Source: Methanobacterium_D sp040373355 (GTDB lineage Archaea; Methanobacteriota; Methanobacteria; Methanobacteriales; Methanobacteriaceae). Taken from it: DNA of 64,000 nt. Positions 63,773 through 64,000 of this stretch are shown piece after piece (the first letter of the stretch is position 1; the number at the start of each line of letters is the position of its first letter). The notes beneath the pieces are model-generated. The model was not told the origin of the DNA and made no database searches. It saw only the letters and a program-made list of their open reading frames with translations. The stretch is taken from NCBI RefSeq assembly GCF_047495555.1, contig NZ_CP166866.1, positions 1,400,001 through 1,464,000 of the forward strand, in the 5' to 3' direction. Position numbers and translations under genes: made by a program.

Positions 63773-64000
63773 TCAGTATTGCTTTTCTGTAAACTTAATT
63801 TCAATCCGAGTCCCTTCAGAACAATCAATTTCAATTGTACCATCTATTTGTTTTACTAAACTATTTACGAGCATTAATCCCATTGATTTTGCATTAGTAA
63901 TATCTATATCCTCTGGAAAACCATCTCCGTCATCACGAATTATAACTTTGAATTCTTCTCCTTTTTGGTGGAAATTAACCCATATCTGACCTTTTTCATT
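63773..64000 (-). CDS. Sensor histidine kinase, C-terminal ATPase part (truncated by window edge)
   Basis: The last 75 codons of a leftward gene that runs beyond the window. They contain the ATP-binding motifs of a GHKL kinase: FKVIIRDDGDGFPEDIDITN (the G1 box), then KSMGLMLVNSLVKQIDGTIE (G2) and EGTRIEIKFTEK. This is the pattern of HisKA_2 or related sensor kinases that are common in Methanobacterium. The sensor and phosphoacceptor parts lie outside, so the signal cannot be inferred. Confidence 0.85.
   Translation of the reverse strand, partial: NEKGQIWVNFHQKGEEFKVIIRDDGDGFPEDIDITNAKSMGLMLVNSLVKQIDGTIEIDCSEGTRIEIKFTEKQY

Overview
This window is chromosomal DNA of a methanogenic archaeon of the order Methanobacteriales, most likely Methanobacterium itself. 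The evidence is a complete methyl-coenzyme M reductase operon, cofH for coenzyme F420, an HMf-type histone, a thermosome, archaeal-type shikimate kinase, Hel308, a proteasome-related connectase (DUF2121), and several families concentrated in this order (DUF2953, DUF4013, DUF5518, DUF2098, DUF2115, EFR1). Base composition is very AT-rich. Most starts are preceded by GGTGA or GGAGG Shine-Dalgarno (SD) motifs, and several promoters carry a TTTATATA or TTTAAATA box.

Layout. 0-3.3 kb: GerW/DUF2953 cluster, hemerythrin, PRC-barrel and small unknowns. 3.3-7.5 kb: a wHTH regulator divergent from two split glutamate synthase genes, then rubrerythrin and histone. 7.7-13.2 kb: cofH, a palindrome array, then a leftward group (cyclophilin-like, deoC, small wHTH, elp3, CBS site-2 protease). 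13.4-22 kb: PRC-barrel and DUF2098, a two-domain glycosyltransferase, a NapH-like/EFR1/EFR1 redox cluster, then a decayed stretch with DUF488 and GH26-like pseudogenes. 22-30 kb: a RelE-like toxin with an N-terminal extension, the hel308 operon, membrane proteins, moaC, cbiD, a small thioredoxin with a second palindrome array in its leader, and sppA. 30-35 kb: the MCR operon in the order B-D-G-A. It lacks mcrC and the alpha subunit looks like isoenzyme II (Mrt). A large structured RNA region precedes it. 35-43.2 kb: TetR regulator, then an aromatic/lysine operon (shikimate kinase, chorismate mutase, S17e, aspartate kinase, dapA, dapB, a PLD/OB protein) and asd. 43.3-51.5 kb: PAP2 phosphatase, a compact inverted-repeat element, DUF4013, a transglutaminase-like pseudogene, thermosome, a PQQ-type sugar dehydrogenase, flippase and rhodanese. 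51.5-54.3 kb: thiolase and HMG-CoA synthase (mevalonate route to archaeal lipids) and an LSm-like protein. 54.5-64 kb: DUF255 protein, connectase with a frameshifted metallo-beta-lactamase-fold gene, aroC, a GNAT pseudogene carrying palindrome copies, a MagIII-like glycosylase, a 4Fe-4S protein and the end of a histidine kinase.

How the genes connect. The aromatic genes (shikimate kinase, chorismate mutase, distant aroC) and the aspartate-family genes (lysC, asd, dapA, dapB) make amino-acid and cell-wall precursors. Thiolase and HMG-CoA synthase feed isoprenoid lipids. cofH and cbiD supply coenzymes. Mrt performs the methane-forming step.

The observations most worth a second look are: the structured RNA with mutually exclusive pairings upstream of the mrt operon; the connectase gene and its frameshifted neighbour; a family of short palindromes in three places, where they supply a stop codon, part of a ribosome-binding site and an insertion in a broken gene; and the 66-nt three-stem element near 44.2 kb. 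No transposase, CRISPR array, tRNA or rRNA gene was seen.
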